Shown here one piece after another: positions 1 through 11,032 of a stretch of 64,000 nucleotides of DNA (within the stretch, counting starts at the first letter, position 1; every line of letters begins with the position of its first letter). This DNA is from Corythucha ciliata (Eukaryota > Arthropoda > Insecta > Hemiptera > Tingidae). The position numbers and the translations under genes are program-made. The notes beneath the pieces were generated by a model. The model saw only the letters and a list, made by a program, of their open reading frames with translations. It was not told the DNA's origin and did not search any database. The stretch is taken from assembly GCA_038030265.1 (NCBI GenBank), contig CM075938.1, positions 43,517,189 to 43,581,188 on the forward strand, written 5' to 3'.

Positions 1-10
1 CGCTTCCAAA

Positions 11-30
11 GACGACGACGACGACGACGA
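11..30. repeat. (GAC)n microsatellite
   Basis: Six to seven uninterrupted GAC triplets. No coding context is visible around it. Confidence 0.9.
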
Positions 31-70
31 ACAGTTGCGCCACCTGGACGAAAGTGCGCACAGTGTGCCG

Positions 71-121
71 AGTCTAGACATTATTCATGGGGGGGAGTCT
101 AGACATTATTCATGGGGGGGG
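71..121. repeat. 25-bp tandem duplication ending in G-runs
   Basis: Two adjacent copies of a 25-base unit beginning AGTCTAGACATTATTCATG and ending in a run of seven or more G. A partial third start (CTAGACT) follows. A run of about ten C occurs shortly after, near 180-190. Confidence 0.85.
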
Positions 122-314
122 GGCTAGACTGAATTATGTCGCCCCTAAGTGAGGGCATTACGTCTCATAGCTCTCCGCTCCCCCCCCCCTGTTTTTCTCA
201 CAATCCAAGCGCTGCGTGACACACGCCCCAGGCACGGGATTCTAAGTAGATTATTGTGCCACTCTTGGATTGGTTTTTCCAGTCTACAGACCTTCTCCAC
301 CGTACGAAGTTGAG

Positions 315-640
315 AAGGCTATTTCTCCACTTGTGCCTTTTTGCGTGCGTTAGAGGCATGCGTCATTTCATGCGAGGAATGCGTTATTTCATGCCTCAAA
401 AAGCTGGAAGGATACCAAAAATTGCGTCAATAGCTTAGAGCTTGCGTTGTTGAAAGTTGAAGCGCAAGTTGAAAAGGCGTGTTGAATTGAAAGAGGAAGA
501 CGAAAGCTCACAAGTGGAGGCGTAGCTTTCCAGCTCCTTGGGGCATGCAATGACGCATGCCTCGCGTTCAACACACCGTGCACTGTGAGGCATGCCTCTG
601 ACGCACGAAAAAGGCACAAGTGGAGACATATAGCTTAACG
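315..640. mobile_element. Composite MITE (complete copy plus inverted half copy)
   Basis: The ends read CTCCACTTGTGCCTTTTT near 325-342 and the inverse GCACAAGTGGAGACATA at 614-630. A third internal end (CACAAGTGGAGGCGTAGCTT) lies near 507-526. Bases 315-526 resemble the whole neighbouring element at 808-1040 with an internal deletion. Bases 527-640 match the first half of that element in inverse orientation. The arrangement suggests one element plus an inverted partial copy joined end to end. No transposase is encoded. The superfamily is not assignable and target duplications were not resolved. Confidence 0.65.
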
Positions 641-704
641 TATTATGGGTGGTCCCTTCATGGCCCAGCCAGAGGCGAGAGTAGTATGAGCCCACCACTA
701 AATT

Positions 705-806
705 GAATCAAGAAACCACGACTATGCACTTTTTTTGTCAATTTTCGCAACACATTAGCGTTTTTTTCTTCAAATTTTAGCTACGAATGAGCACCTTTTC
801 CCTATT
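705..806. repeat. P1-class degenerate array fragment
   Basis: Two to three imperfect units of the form CAATTTT(A/C)GC...TTAGCGTTTTTT lie between the two palindromic MITEs. Confidence 0.5.
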
Positions 807-807
807 G

Positions 808-1040
808 TAAAGCTATGCCACCACTTGTGCCTTTTTTCGTGCGTCAGAGGCATGCCCCACAGCGCACGGTGTGTTGAACGTGACGTATGCGTCATTGTAT
901 GCCCCAAGGAGCTGGAAGGATATCAGAAATTGCGTGCATTGCTCAAAGGCATGCGTTGTTAAAAGTTGAAACGAAAGCTGAAAAGGCGTGTTGAAATGAA
1001 AGAGGAAGACGAAAGCGCACAAGTGGAGACATAGCTTAAC
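808..1040. mobile_element. MITE, about 233 bp, same family as 315-640
   Basis: The left end AAGCTATGCCACCACTTGTG and right end CACAAGTGGAGACATAGCTT are near-perfect inverse complements. The interior is shared with 315-640 at roughly 90% by eye, including the GTGTGTTGAACG and CCCAAGGAGCTGGAAGGAT segments. No coding capacity. A short palindromic non-autonomous DNA element is the simplest reading. Confidence 0.7.
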
Positions 1041-1041
1041 C

Positions 1042-1440
1042 AAGAATCAGCGCTTTATCACAATCCTGAATTAGCGTATTTTTAATTTTACATCCCCCAA
1101 TTAACGCATTTTCTCACTTCCAGTCATGAACTTGCACGAAGTTGTCTCCAGAATCTACGAAAGTGAAATAGCGTTTTTTCAAGCTATTTTTCTTAATTGT
1201 ACTCATGAATTACCTGTTTCTCTCAATTTCAGCCGTGGACTTGCCACAAAAACAGCTCAACACTAGCGTTTTTGGTTAATTCTAGCCGTAAAAGAGCCTC
1301 TGTAGACCGTGAATTAGCGATTTTTCCCAATTTTGTTCTTGATTGTGCATCGAGAAACCAAAATGGGGAACTTTCACATTTTTCAAGCACTGGTGTTTCT
1401 TGAAGAGGGCTCTTCCACAATGCTATTGCTCAAATTAAAC
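1042..1440. repeat. P1-class degenerate short-period array
   Basis: Successive imperfect units contain TGAATTAGCG or TGAATTACC-like cores followed by T-runs and CAATTT(T/C)AGC. Spacing is irregular around 30-60 bases because of decay. The 63-codon reading frame on the minus strand is a by-product of the repeat. Confidence 0.55.
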
Positions 1441-1869
1441 ATTGAAATCAATCTAGGATTTTTTTGGAGCGAATTTTTAAAAATTTTGAGTGGGGATTTG
1501 ATAACGTAAAAGCCTATTTAATGAAATGGATGGTGTGAGGAAGAGGGGGATAAGACACATTTTCAAGGGGACAATTTTCCTTGTTATTTGTAAACAAAAA
1601 ATGTTAGAGTGCCCTAATCACATGCATCAAAATTAGGGATTAACGTAATTTCCCCTCGTACCATCTACCCCCTCTTGAAGAACTTTGAAATTTATTTAAA
1701 AATCAACAAATGCGCCAATCGGGCAGCAACTACCGTTGATATTCTTCGGTCCATGTGTCAATTCACCGGTATAATTTTCTCCCGAATTGGACATTCAAGC
1801 AAGTTCCCCATTAGCTATTTTTTTTTAAATATAATATTTATGTATAATTTTCGGAACGACGCTTTTTCC
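1441..1869. other. No recognisable feature
   Basis: AT-rich sequence without repeats, convincing reading frames or RNA signatures that I can see. Confidence 0.5.
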
Positions 1870-1957
1870 GTTTTTTTTTTTTTTTTTTTTGTTTGTTTTG
1901 TTTGTTTTGTTTGTTTTGTTTGTTTGTTTGTTTAGTTTGTTTTTGTTTTTTGTTTGT
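1870..1957. repeat. Poly-T plus (GTTTT/GTTT)n low-complexity tract
   Basis: A run of 20 T is followed by alternating GTTTT and GTTT units. The small frames here (Phe/Cys/Val rich) are repeat artefacts. Confidence 0.95.
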
Positions 1958-1959
1958 TT

Positions 1960-2430
1960 TTTTCTCAATTTTAGCTGAAGCGATTTGTCTCAATTTTAGC
2001 CGAGAATTAGCTTTTAATGTTAACTATAGCTGTGAATTCACGTTTTTTTCTTTTAATTGTACAGCAACGATTCCGGTGAATCACCGCATTTTTCCGATTT
2101 TAGCTACGAATTAGCGTTTTCTTTCAATTACAGCTGCAAATAAGGGATTTTTCTCACATTTAGCCGTGAATTAGCGCTTCTACAGGGGTTTATCAGCGAA
2201 TTGACGTTTTTTATTTTCAAGTCATGAATTATAGCTTTTCTCATCTATAGCCGAAATGTGTCCTCAAGAAACTGCCAATTAAAGTTTCCTTTTCCTCGAC
2301 TTGTGCCGTACGCATAAGTGTTTTTCTCATTATTTGGAACGAATTAGTGCTATTCCTTATCTTTCAGCACGAAGTTGCATCGAAAAAGCGTAATTTGGCA
2401 AGCCAACCTCGCGAAATTAGGCTTTTAAAG
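1960..2430. repeat. P1-class degenerate array (T-rich orientation)
   Basis: At least ten imperfect units of the type TCTCAATTTTAGC followed by (C/T)GAATTAGCG follow each other with a period near 30 bases. Same class as 62,245-63,150 and, inverted, 24,890-25,370 and 54,740-55,330. Confidence 0.75.
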
Positions 2431-2860
2431 GAGCCCGTAGTGAGCCACGGCCGTAAGTCCACCGAGATTGGCTTTTTGAGAGAGTAAAACCCGTGAAATT
2501 TTAGGTTCTGAGAAAATAATCCACAGTATTTGGGCTTTAAACCCGTTTGTTTTCTTTTTCGTTACGTTAGCCAACACCCAGGGAATTTTGATTTTAAGCC
2601 TTGCCCTCTTCACAAAAGTTGGTCCCAGGGTGGCACAAGGTGAGAACAGGTCTGTTCAGGGAGTGGAATTTAGTTTTTATGTTATGCAAGATCCACGATA
2701 TTATGTGTTTGAAAGATCCAAACCAGTGGCATCGTGTTCTTCAAGGAGCAAAGGACGAAAATAGTTTTTGAAATAGCCCAAATTTCACAAAATTGGGTTC
2801 CAAAAGTGTTTACTCTGTGAAACTGGGACTTAAAAAGAGGCCAACGCGCGGAATGTGCTC
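2431..2860. repeat. P2-class degenerate array
   Basis: Units of the type GCGAAATTAGGCTTTTAAAG, GAGATTGGCTTTTTGAGAG and CACAAAATTGGGTTC recur with a spacing near 30 bases. They match the GAGCCAAAACACGAAATTGG class that is best preserved at 54.2 and 55.5 kb. Confidence 0.65.
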
Positions 2861-3115
2861 TTGAAGGACCAATACCCGTACGCTGTTGTCACTTGCACGA
2901 AAATAATCTCACAGTTTTCACAGTTAATATCACAGTTTTCTTCAAAAACAGAGCTCGCAATGGCCGCCCCTGTAGTGTGCCACCTGCGGCATTTGCTTCA
3001 GGCTGCAACCTGGGGCGGGTCACCTTGCCCCCTCGAGTGTTCAAGCGAATAAACCGTATCACATCTTATTCTGGCTGTAATTTGATCCTACGCGAACCTA
3101 TCATCAACTAATTAA

Positions 3116-4054
3116 TTTGTATCTATTTTCGTTTTCACAAATGGCATTCCAACTGTAACAGCTAGCAGAACTCAGCAGTGGATAGTTGAACACTTCTGTG
3201 AGGACTTTCTCTTACAAAATATGACGAGAAAAAATAAACAAATTGCATCAGTAGATGAGGTCAAAATATTCAACAGTGATGACATTATGAATTTAAAGGA
3301 ACTATAGCTACATTCCATGATTTGACTACAGAAATTGCCAACAAAATGCCTCACGTATACATATAGCTGAATCAGCACTAAAAGGTAAAACTCTCGAAAA
3401 AATTCATGACTACATAAGTACACGGATGAAAAGTAATATTACAAAATATGGTACGTTCCATCGACTGAGTAATGCTTTCAGCATTCATGATGGATTCATT
3501 AGCTACGGAATAAGTTATTATTCCATGCAAACTTCGGAGAAAAGTTTAGGACTTCCTTCACATTGTTAGTTTCACGATGTTACTTCTCACGATGTTCCTT
3601 CTCCCATTATTATAAGCAATCGGCTGTCGAAAAATTGCTTTGCACCATACTGCTTTTATTGGATTGATCACCATTCTGCAGGGCACTCAGTGGCTGCGCC
3701 CTTTTATTAGGTACAGCTTATTTCGAACTTGAAAATGTGTTGTTCTCTTCGGGAACAATCCTTATCTATATAGCTACTGAAGTAAAGATATTTCAGCCTT
3801 TGTTCGTCAGCACATGAACTTTTCTGTGCTCCTCCAATCCAACGCTGGATGGTGACGGTGTGGGGTTGATGCAGGTATATGATAGGATTCCTGAAGTTTT
3901 GAAATTCATCGGCTTTTTAACTTGTGAATTGCACACTTCAACAATACATATTGGTATACGAATAAAACATACGGCTATTTCCTCACACAACGTGAGGTTT
4001 TGGTCCGGTACAAACGCTGCATTACAGTTAGCCTTTGAAAGCTGTATAAAGTAA
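3116..4054 (+). pseudogene. Frameshifted coding-like remnant, unknown family
   Basis: Three plus-strand frames carry consecutive protein-like stretches. Bases 3116-3304 are open for about 63 codons (includes TQQWIVEHFCEDF). Bases 3283-3363 follow in another frame (FHDLTTEIANKMPHVY). Bases 3363-3770 continue in a third frame with only two stops in 136 codons (includes KIHDYISTRMKSN and CFYWIDHHSAGHSVAAPF). A last open stretch, 3860-4054, ends in AA|GTAAGAG, which could be a splice donor. In DNA this AT-rich, about eight stops would be expected over 136 codons. I do not recognise the protein. It could be a decayed transposon, virus-derived or host gene. A frame on the minus strand (3793-4125) overlaps the last part, so strand is not fully certain there. 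Confidence 0.4.
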
Positions 4055-4060
4055 GAGACA

Positions 4061-6209
4061 CACTTTATGTGAAAAATGCAAAACGCAATTAACAGAGTAT
4101 ATAAATCGTTACGCTTTGTTCTCATTTAGTTCGTTCGCCCATTTTTAAATGTTTTGTTTGCTAATCAAATTGAACTTCTTTTCATGCAGACACAAAAAGG
4201 AAACAATGGCCCATATACGAGAGATTGGTTTATGCGGCTGAGATTGGTTTGTAGGCTTTCTGACAATGAGTGAATTGGCCGGAGGGATGGAGCGAGCGTG
4301 TGTAATATAGGCAAAGAAAAAACTTGTTTTATTCCCTTACGTATAGTGTGTATTTGTTGAGTTTATTAGCTTGCGCGTAGACTTAGTTTTGATTTCCCAA
4401 ATGATTTCAATTCCTAGCAATTCAACCTGTTGCGTTTTTTTCTTTCGCTGCGCTTCAATTCCCTTGTTTCGAGTAACAACACGTATAGGATATCTCCATT
4501 TCCAAAGGTAGGCATGTTTAATAACTCAAGAGATACCCCACTCTCAACCACAATTTTCTCGGTTTTGCTCCTTGTGGAAGCGAGTGAACTCCGGCTTAAA
4601 GACAATTTACTACAATTTTGAAATTTTCTTGCTATACGAGGAACAAGGTATTTCAGAAATGTGAAACCCTTATATCAAACCCGTACCTATACTCGACGCA
4701 GAACAGCCATTTAAACCAACCCTTGCCTCTGTTTAAAGTTATACCTTGACCGTTTAATTCCTCATTAAATTAACGTTTTACTCTCCCCTCTCGGTATCTC
4801 CGATGGAATCTAAGAAAATAAGTTGATCGCGAAGCTGTGAAGAAAATTAACATTCTTGAGCTTTGAATTTCATTAAACTTACGGTCTTTCGTAACGCCAC
4901 ACCAACCCCAACCTCAACCTCCATCGTTCATGCTAGCCGGTTAGCTTTTATAATTTAACTTCCCGGTTTTCACGGGATTTGCAAGGGCTGCTAGGATTCC
5001 AAGATCTAAAAGTTTAGAATTGCGGCCTTCGGTATAACAATATCAAAGTCCCTTTTCTCTACAACAGAAGAGTTAACAACCGTGGCTAAATCTATAGTCA
5101 AGTTGCGGAAACGTTGTGCTTGTTATATAGAAGTGTTCAGCTGAAGGTGCAGATAGAAATAAGAAAAAAAAACACATTTTTTCTCCAGATAGTTGTCCTC
5201 TAAAAGAAAATGAAAATAAATAAATTATGCCTTTTGTTTTATTTTATTTCATTCATTGGTTCGGTTTCTTGAGGGCCACTCCTGATGGTTGGGAATCACG
5301 TGATGAGGCTTGTGCATAAAATCAATAAGGAGGGTTTGCACGATTTATTATTGCTAACCTTATTTATTTACTTATACTGGCTGTTTACTTTAATCATTTA
5401 AAATTAGCTTGGGTGATCCTAAGTAACGTTGAAGAGATGGTGAGGTCTATATATTATCATTGTACCGTTGTAAAATTGATCCTATAATCCTCTTTTAGAT
5501 TAATGAGAGAGAATTGTCAGTTTGGTTTCATGTTGTCCAGCAGAGAATGCAAAATTCACTCTCGCTTGGTTTATATTTTTTTCAAATCAGGTCACAATTT
5601 TCCCGATATCATTCAAACGATTTTTAATCGATTCAAACCCCTTCCCCCTCCCCCCATCTTCCCTCTTACAAGATTACATCTACAGAAGGATTAAATAAAA
5701 TATCTGTAACAGGCACTAAAGAAAAGTATGAGATACCATCATTGATTCATGATTTTTGCTGTACGGGAACGTAGCAGTAAAGAGTCTGAGTTGGATTATT
5801 CATCTTCATTAAAGACGTCAGAGAGGCGCAATTTTGCAAACTAATTCGGCGAGAAAATCGGCGACTAAACTGGCGTCGTCATGTTTTACGAGGATAAGTT
5901 ATGTTTTACCTGCCTTTCTATAGTTTCTTTATGCCTATATTTCACTCCTGTATCCAAGTGTGAACAAAGTGAAGCTGTGATCAAAATAATTTCTGTCTCA
6001 CTCAATCAATCTTTTACTAAAGTTTACGAGGGGTTTAGTAACTAAACCCCTTCAACAACCGTATACCCCCTCTAGATCCCTAATACTCACCATACATATA
6101 AAATAAAGTAGCACGGATAATTTATCGTGGAGTTACGAGTGACCTACGAGAAGGTTATGCTCTGAAATTGTACAGAAATGATTTGTTTCAAAGTAAAAAA
6201 ATAAAAGTG
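4061..6209. other. No recognisable feature
   Basis: Unique-looking AT-rich sequence. Short frames at 4414-4621 and 5503-5694 have no protein-like character and overlap antisense frames. Confidence 0.45.
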
Positions 6210-6212
6210 TAA

Positions 6213-6360
6213 GGCCCGATTTCACCAACTTCTTAAACCAAGATCAACAACTAATCGCGATTACAATGTAAACACTTGTATCAGAATTCATATGGGTCGC
6301 TATTGGCAACTAATCACGATCAGCTTTAAACGAGATCAATTATGTTGGTGAAAATGGGTC
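6213..6360. mobile_element. PIF/Harbinger-like MITE with TAA target duplication
   Basis: A 148-bp element begins GGCCCGATTTCACCAACTT and ends in the inverse of GACCCATTTTCACCAACAT, giving about 18 bp of imperfect terminal inverted repeats. It is flanked on both sides by TAA (6210-6212 and 6361-6363). A 3-bp TAA/TTA duplication and GG(C/G)CC-type ends are typical of PIF/Harbinger MITEs. No coding capacity. Confidence 0.75.
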
Positions 6361-6363
6361 TAA

Positions 6364-8706
6364 GTTTAAGCTTATGCAAAGTGACGAGGTGCAAGTCAAA
6401 CAGTTCTCCCGTGATGCTGATGTTAATCACAAATACTCATTTCAGTGAAAATGTGAAGAAATACAAAACAAAAAAACAAAAAGTAATTTGATCATTTTTG
6501 TGCGGCCTTTTCGGAACAAAGAGGGGTTAGGAGGTTATGCGTGCAAATAATACCATTCTAGTATTCAATTTCAAATTTTCAATTGCTGCCTTATAGGGGG
6601 AGGGGATTCCTGTTATTGAATGTGTGGGTTGTGAAAAGAAGGAGTGAATAATTAACGACCAACAGGGGGGGGGGGAGCTATGAATGTTGAAACGGATGAC
6701 CAAACAGAACACTCACCCTGCGCTCAAGCGTTAAACAAACATTATTCTCACCGAAGTTTTATTGTTGTTTGAGAACAGGTGGGAGGGGGGATTTTCAGAG
6801 TTATTTCGATGGAAAGTCATAATAACGCGAATAACATTGATTACTGTAGAGTGTTATAGGTCACGTTGTTCAGTCTACTTGTGTTGCCTATACACGGAAA
6901 GGATGATACAAGCAACCCAATTATTATTTTATGTGTAGAAAAAGTCACAAATAGATCGAAACAGCAATAATTATAAGAATTATTATTAGGATGGTATACA
7001 TGAGCGTGAGTTCCCACGCAGAGTCGCCCCTTCAACATTGTTCATTATTCACAAGCAAAGCCGTCGCCAATATAGTTGACATTAGTATAGCTGCCCCTCC
7101 CCAGAGATTGGAGGCAAATGAAAAATTAAGAAACGCGTAAGCAACTAATCTTGTTATAATTGATAATGGGAAAATTACTAATGTACAGGTAATTAATGTC
7201 GGGCTTACTCTGGAAATTGGCGGCATTCGGCGATTCAGCGAGTACATCACTTTTAGTGTGAACATGTAGAAAGCTTGACCCACGAAAGTGTGGTCCAGTG
7301 TCAGTTTTGGCCAGAACTTCAGCCCACAGAACTACACATATAAATAATAGATATTATAATCCGAGAGATCGTTCCTTGAGGGCTCCCCCCGTGTCTCTTG
7401 ATGTTCCCGTCGTTCGTGCGCACCTCAATGGAGAACTTGCCTTTTATTTTTCGTTATTTGCTCGTCACGTTGAGTGGTTAAAGTTATTGAGGAAAGAGTA
7501 GGAAAAAAAGAAAAAAAATCGTTCGGGAAATATTTTTAATTAATTTTAAAAGTAAAGCATTTTGCAATGGTGGGGGAAAACGTCATTACATACTCTTTTT
7601 ATCACGCTTATCACAGACAACCGAGCCTGCTTGTTGATGAGGAGGTACTTATCAGTAGTATGAATGTGAATAATAGGCTTGGATTGAATTTTGTTTTTTC
7701 TTGTTCACGTTCTTATTTGTTGGACTTTTTTTTCTTGAATAGCGCGTGGATAAACGTAGAATAACGGTTCGCAGATGTGAGGTTTGCGGGAGCAAAATAC
7801 ATCAGAGCAATGAACGAGTTTTCAACGGTGCGGTAGTATAAGGAAGGTTCTATGACAGTAGCACTGATAAATAAATGGGGATGAGTGGTTGAAAGGAACA
7901 GGTAGTGGGGATAGGTCAGTGGGTGATCATTGAGCAGGGAAACGGTAAGTAGTGACGTCAAACGACGTCACTACGAGAGTGACGTCAAAAGTCGATCAGC
8001 TGATGGCTCACGAAAACTATAAAAATCAATTAAAAATCAGTGCCCGCTCCTATCGCGGTGCCGTTTTCACCGTTTAGTTCTATTTTAGCACCACTCTCGA
8101 CCGAACATGAAAAAAAGGAAAAATGCAAGTTGTCCATTGCAAGGCTTGTGAGTGACAGGCAAGACCGAATAGCTCTCCAGTCCCTTTTTAGAGCCCCTTA
8201 GGTGGAATTGCCTTAAGGGCGAAAATGGAAAGAAGACACCGTCTAATTCCTTTTCCGTCTAATTACCGACATTTTTCATGCTCCAAACGAATTTATTGTG
8301 TAAGCTGAAGCTGAGATAAGGTGCTGAGGAGGAACATTATTTTGTGCCTGAAATGCATTCTATTGAAAAGCTTCTTGAAAAAAAGGCAGTAATTAGTTCC
8401 GAAGTAGGGCGAGAAAGATAAATATGCTCTAACTTAGTTTTATTTTTACTCCCTACAACCAACTTTTAAGTTTGCTTCCTTATAATTCACAATGTCAAAA
8501 CATACCCTGGTATGGATTACATGGTTATGGCTTTCTGTGGTCGGACCATTGGGAAGATTGACCGATTTAACAGACTTTATTAATTATTGAAGATTTTTGT
8601 TTTATCATTCATTCCGAATAATACACCTATGTTTTCGGTAAGGAAAAAATTGTTACAACCTCACCCTTTTCAGTGTACGTATTAACATGTCTAGGTTCGA
8701 TTTCTG
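6364..8706. other. No gene seen; contains a CRE-like cluster
   Basis: Mostly unique AT-rich sequence with a G-run of about ten at 6665-6676. Reading frames of 61-83 codons here lie within chance expectation. The only structured element I could pick out is the TGACGTCA cluster, annotated separately. Confidence 0.45.
7949..7987. promoter_or_regulatory. TGACGTCA (CRE/ATF-like) cluster with hairpin
   Basis: Two full palindromic TGACGTCA octamers (7953-7960 and 7980-7987) flank a third, one-mismatch site. Bases 7949-7959 (GTAGTGACGTC) and 7964-7974 (GACGTCACTAC) form a perfect 11-bp inverted repeat with a 4-base loop. TGACGTCA is the established binding site of CREB/ATF bZIP factors. Whether it is used here is inference, since no adjacent gene is visible. 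Confidence 0.35.
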
Positions 8707-9000
8707 CAATGTCCGTACGCCGCACGCCGGCCGTCCGGCCCATATCTTGCCCTAGGATTGCTCGAAAAAACTCGTTCTTTCGCTCATAGACTCCATTTGG
8801 GATCTAGTTGGTCCTAAATCTGATCAGTTTGATCAACTAACTCCCTGGGATTTTATGGGCCAAAAGCGGATCCTAAATGGGAATTTTCAAAGGTTTTAAA
8901 ATTATAGGGGTGTGGGGTGTCGATTTTCATGTAAATTCAAGCCAAATTTGACTCCTTTCGTGAATAATAAACCCTTGTGTGAAATTTGCAGCGTTTTTTT
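8707..9000. repeat. Dispersed repeat, copy 1 of 2
   Basis: Shares about 85% by eye with 59,820-60,123 in the same orientation. Shared blocks include CATATCTTGCCCTAGGATT, CTCATAGACTCCATTTGGG (one difference), TTTTATGGGCCAAAAGCGG and GTGTCGATTTTCATGTAA. Neither copy shows terminal inverted repeats or a long frame. It is probably a fragment of a transposable element of unknown type. Confidence 0.8.
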
Positions 9001-9146
9001 ATTCGTTTAAATCACTGACTATTTAGGGTTGTTCACACTGTTGAACAGAACTCATTAATTAATATAACCCTAAAATAAGTGGCTGTGAATACAGCATTCT
9101 AATCGTTCATCTATAAAGTGTTGTTCAAATTTCACTGGCTTCGGTG

Positions 9147-9434
9147 CGAGGTGACTAAACTTTACAATAGGTGCCGCAGATTTCCCCCTGCCGATTGAAC
9201 GGGAGGGGTGGAGACTGACGTCACCAGCAGTCCTTTGCTCCCAATTGCTCACCCCAGAACAGCAAAACAAGTTAATTTTGAAATTGATGGTTATGAATGT
9301 TCCAAAATCACAGACCAATAACAATTAATAATCTACTGGGTCCAGCGCAAAGGCACATGGGACTGCTCGTGACGCAGATGAAGGACAGTAATGGCCAAAG
9401 ATCTGCGGCACCTTTAGAAAGTTTAGTCACCTTG
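9147..9434 (+). mobile_element. hAT-like MITE, copy 1
   Basis: The left end CGAGGTGACTAAACTTTAC plus TAGGTGCCGCAGAT and the right end ATCTGCGGCACCT plus AAAGTTTAGTCACCTTG are inverse complements over about 35 bp. The flanks GGCTTCGGTG (9137-9146) and GGCTTTGGTG (9434-9443) form a near-perfect direct repeat. Another copy, at 28,102, has an 8-bp duplication, so hAT affiliation is likely. No transposase. Other copies are at 28,102-28,394 (inverse), 32,654-32,922 (right end lost) and a remnant at 50,575-50,662. Confidence 0.8.
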
Positions 9435-9634
9435 GCTTTGGTGTGTTAGTTTACCGAATTTATCCGCAAGGAAATGCTGGTATTTGGAAACGTCAGCCAA
9501 ATAAATTCAATAAACAAGAGGTCAACTGGACGAAAACTGGATTTTAGAGAATTCATCTTAATAGGTATTATTGGGAGAGTTCCTAAATTCAGCAGATGAG
9601 TAAAAATTTCCATCGTAATTGAGCCTTCCCTCAC
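9313..9634 (+). repeat. Segmental direct repeat, copy 1
   Basis: This 322-bp segment recurs nearly unchanged at 10,715-11,029. It spans the right half of the MITE at 9147-9434 plus about 200 bp of flanking sequence. It was therefore copied by a duplication after the MITE inserted, not by transposition. The 62-codon minus-strand frame is identical in both copies and is not evidence of a gene. Confidence 0.95.
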
Positions 9635-9639
9635 ATTTT

Positions 9640-10714
9640 TATCATGTGTTAGTTTTGTAACCTAATCCATCGATGGGTCTACCCATGGGCGTAGCCAGCG
9701 GGGGGCAGGGGTGGGCATTTGCCCTCCCCTAGAATAAAAAGCTCAGATTTCGTGGGGCAGCTGCCCACCCCTAAATTCAATCAAAAATTTACAATTTTAA
9801 TGATTAAAATCCAGCATAAAACTTTCGCAGGACTTGAAAAAAAAACAACATTTTCCCTGATTTGGCTAACAGAAACATAAATTTCTTGTATTAAGCTCCA
9901 TAAAACCAATTTTGCGGATTTTTCTCACTAAAAAAGACCACATTTTCGCTTATCGGTTTCACCGAAAATCCAAAATTTACGGATGTTTGTTGCTGACAAA
10001 CCGATTTCGAGGGTCGGTTTAATTTGGAAACCGATTTTGCTGATTTTTCGCACTAAAACCTCATTTTCGCAGGTGTGACGGGCAATTTCATGTGTTTCGG
10101 CTAGCTCAAACCTTGCTTGGCCCTTTCTGTCACCCAGACGTAAGTTGGGAGAGGAAATGCCAGCTTTGCTTACCGTCTTAGGTCTAAAATTTGAAGTTTT
10201 GATCCAAAAGTATCACTTTTTTGGGGAAGAAGTTTCAGTTTTTCAACATGAAATCAGAAATAATAGGCTTCAAACGACAGTTTTCCAGCAGATATTTATT
10301 TTTTGACGGATAGTGGCCGTTTCTGTGCAAATTTAGTCTCTGATGACCGTGAATTGACGTGATTCTCACCTCCAGATCCTGTTGTAAGCCTGCGAAAGGG
10401 CAACTGATAGTTTCGCCAGTGAAGCTGCTCACGTATTAATGAATCAATCAGTGAGCCCATACTCGGCCATGCCGAGTCGAGGGCGCAAAAGCTCTTACAC
10501 CATATCCATCAGGCGTGGATCCAGTTTTTCTCAAGAGTAGTTACACAGAGTTATTCCCCGATTTCACTCGTGAATGAGCACTGTTTTTAGCCTCGAATTG
10601 ACGTTTTCCTTAACTTTAGCTGAAACTGAGAGCTTTTTCTCAAGTCTACCTTGAACTAGCCCATTTTCTTCATTTTAGCCATGAAAAGGTCTCAAAAAAC
10701 CTTTTACCATTTAC
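9640..10714. repeat. Mixed P1/P2-class degenerate array region
   Basis: Bases 9890-10,080 carry P2-like units (AACCAATTTTGCGGATTTTTC, with lines alternating TTTTCGC and CACTAAAA). Bases 10,550-10,700 carry P1-like units (CGTGAATGAGC, TTTAGCTGAA, CATTTTAGCCATGAA). The part between 10,090 and 10,540 is degenerate and I see no gene there. A 65-codon minus-strand frame at 10,235-10,432 is not convincing. Confidence 0.5.
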
Positions 10715-11029
10715 GACCAATAACAATTAATCTGGTCCAGCGCAAAGGCACATGGGACTGCTCGTGACGCAGATGAAGGACAGTAATGGCCAAAGATCTG
10801 CGGCACCTTTAGAAAGTTTAGTCACCTTGGCTTTGGTGTGTTAGTTTACCGAATTTATCCGCAAGGAAATGCTGGTATTTGGAAACGTCAGCCAAATAAA
10901 TTCAATAAACAAGAGGTCAACTGGACGAAAACTGGATTTTAGAGAATTCATCTTAATAGGTATTATTGGGAGAGTTCCTAAATTCAGCAGATGAGTAAAA
11001 ATTTCCATCGTAATTGAGCCTTCCCTCAC
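10715..11029 (+). repeat. Segmental direct repeat, copy 2
   Basis: Near-identical to 9313-9634 except for a short deletion near its left end (ACAATTAAT joined directly to CTGGTCCAGCG). It ends at the shared CCTTCCCTCAC. It contains the MITE right terminal repeat (GTTTAGTCACCTTG) but not the left. Confidence 0.95.
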
Positions 11030-11032
11030 GGT

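Noticed and set aside
9446..9634. Identical 62-codon minus-strand frames at 9446-9634 and 10,841-11,029
   Set aside because: Identity comes from the segmental duplication; the DNA is MITE flank without coding character.
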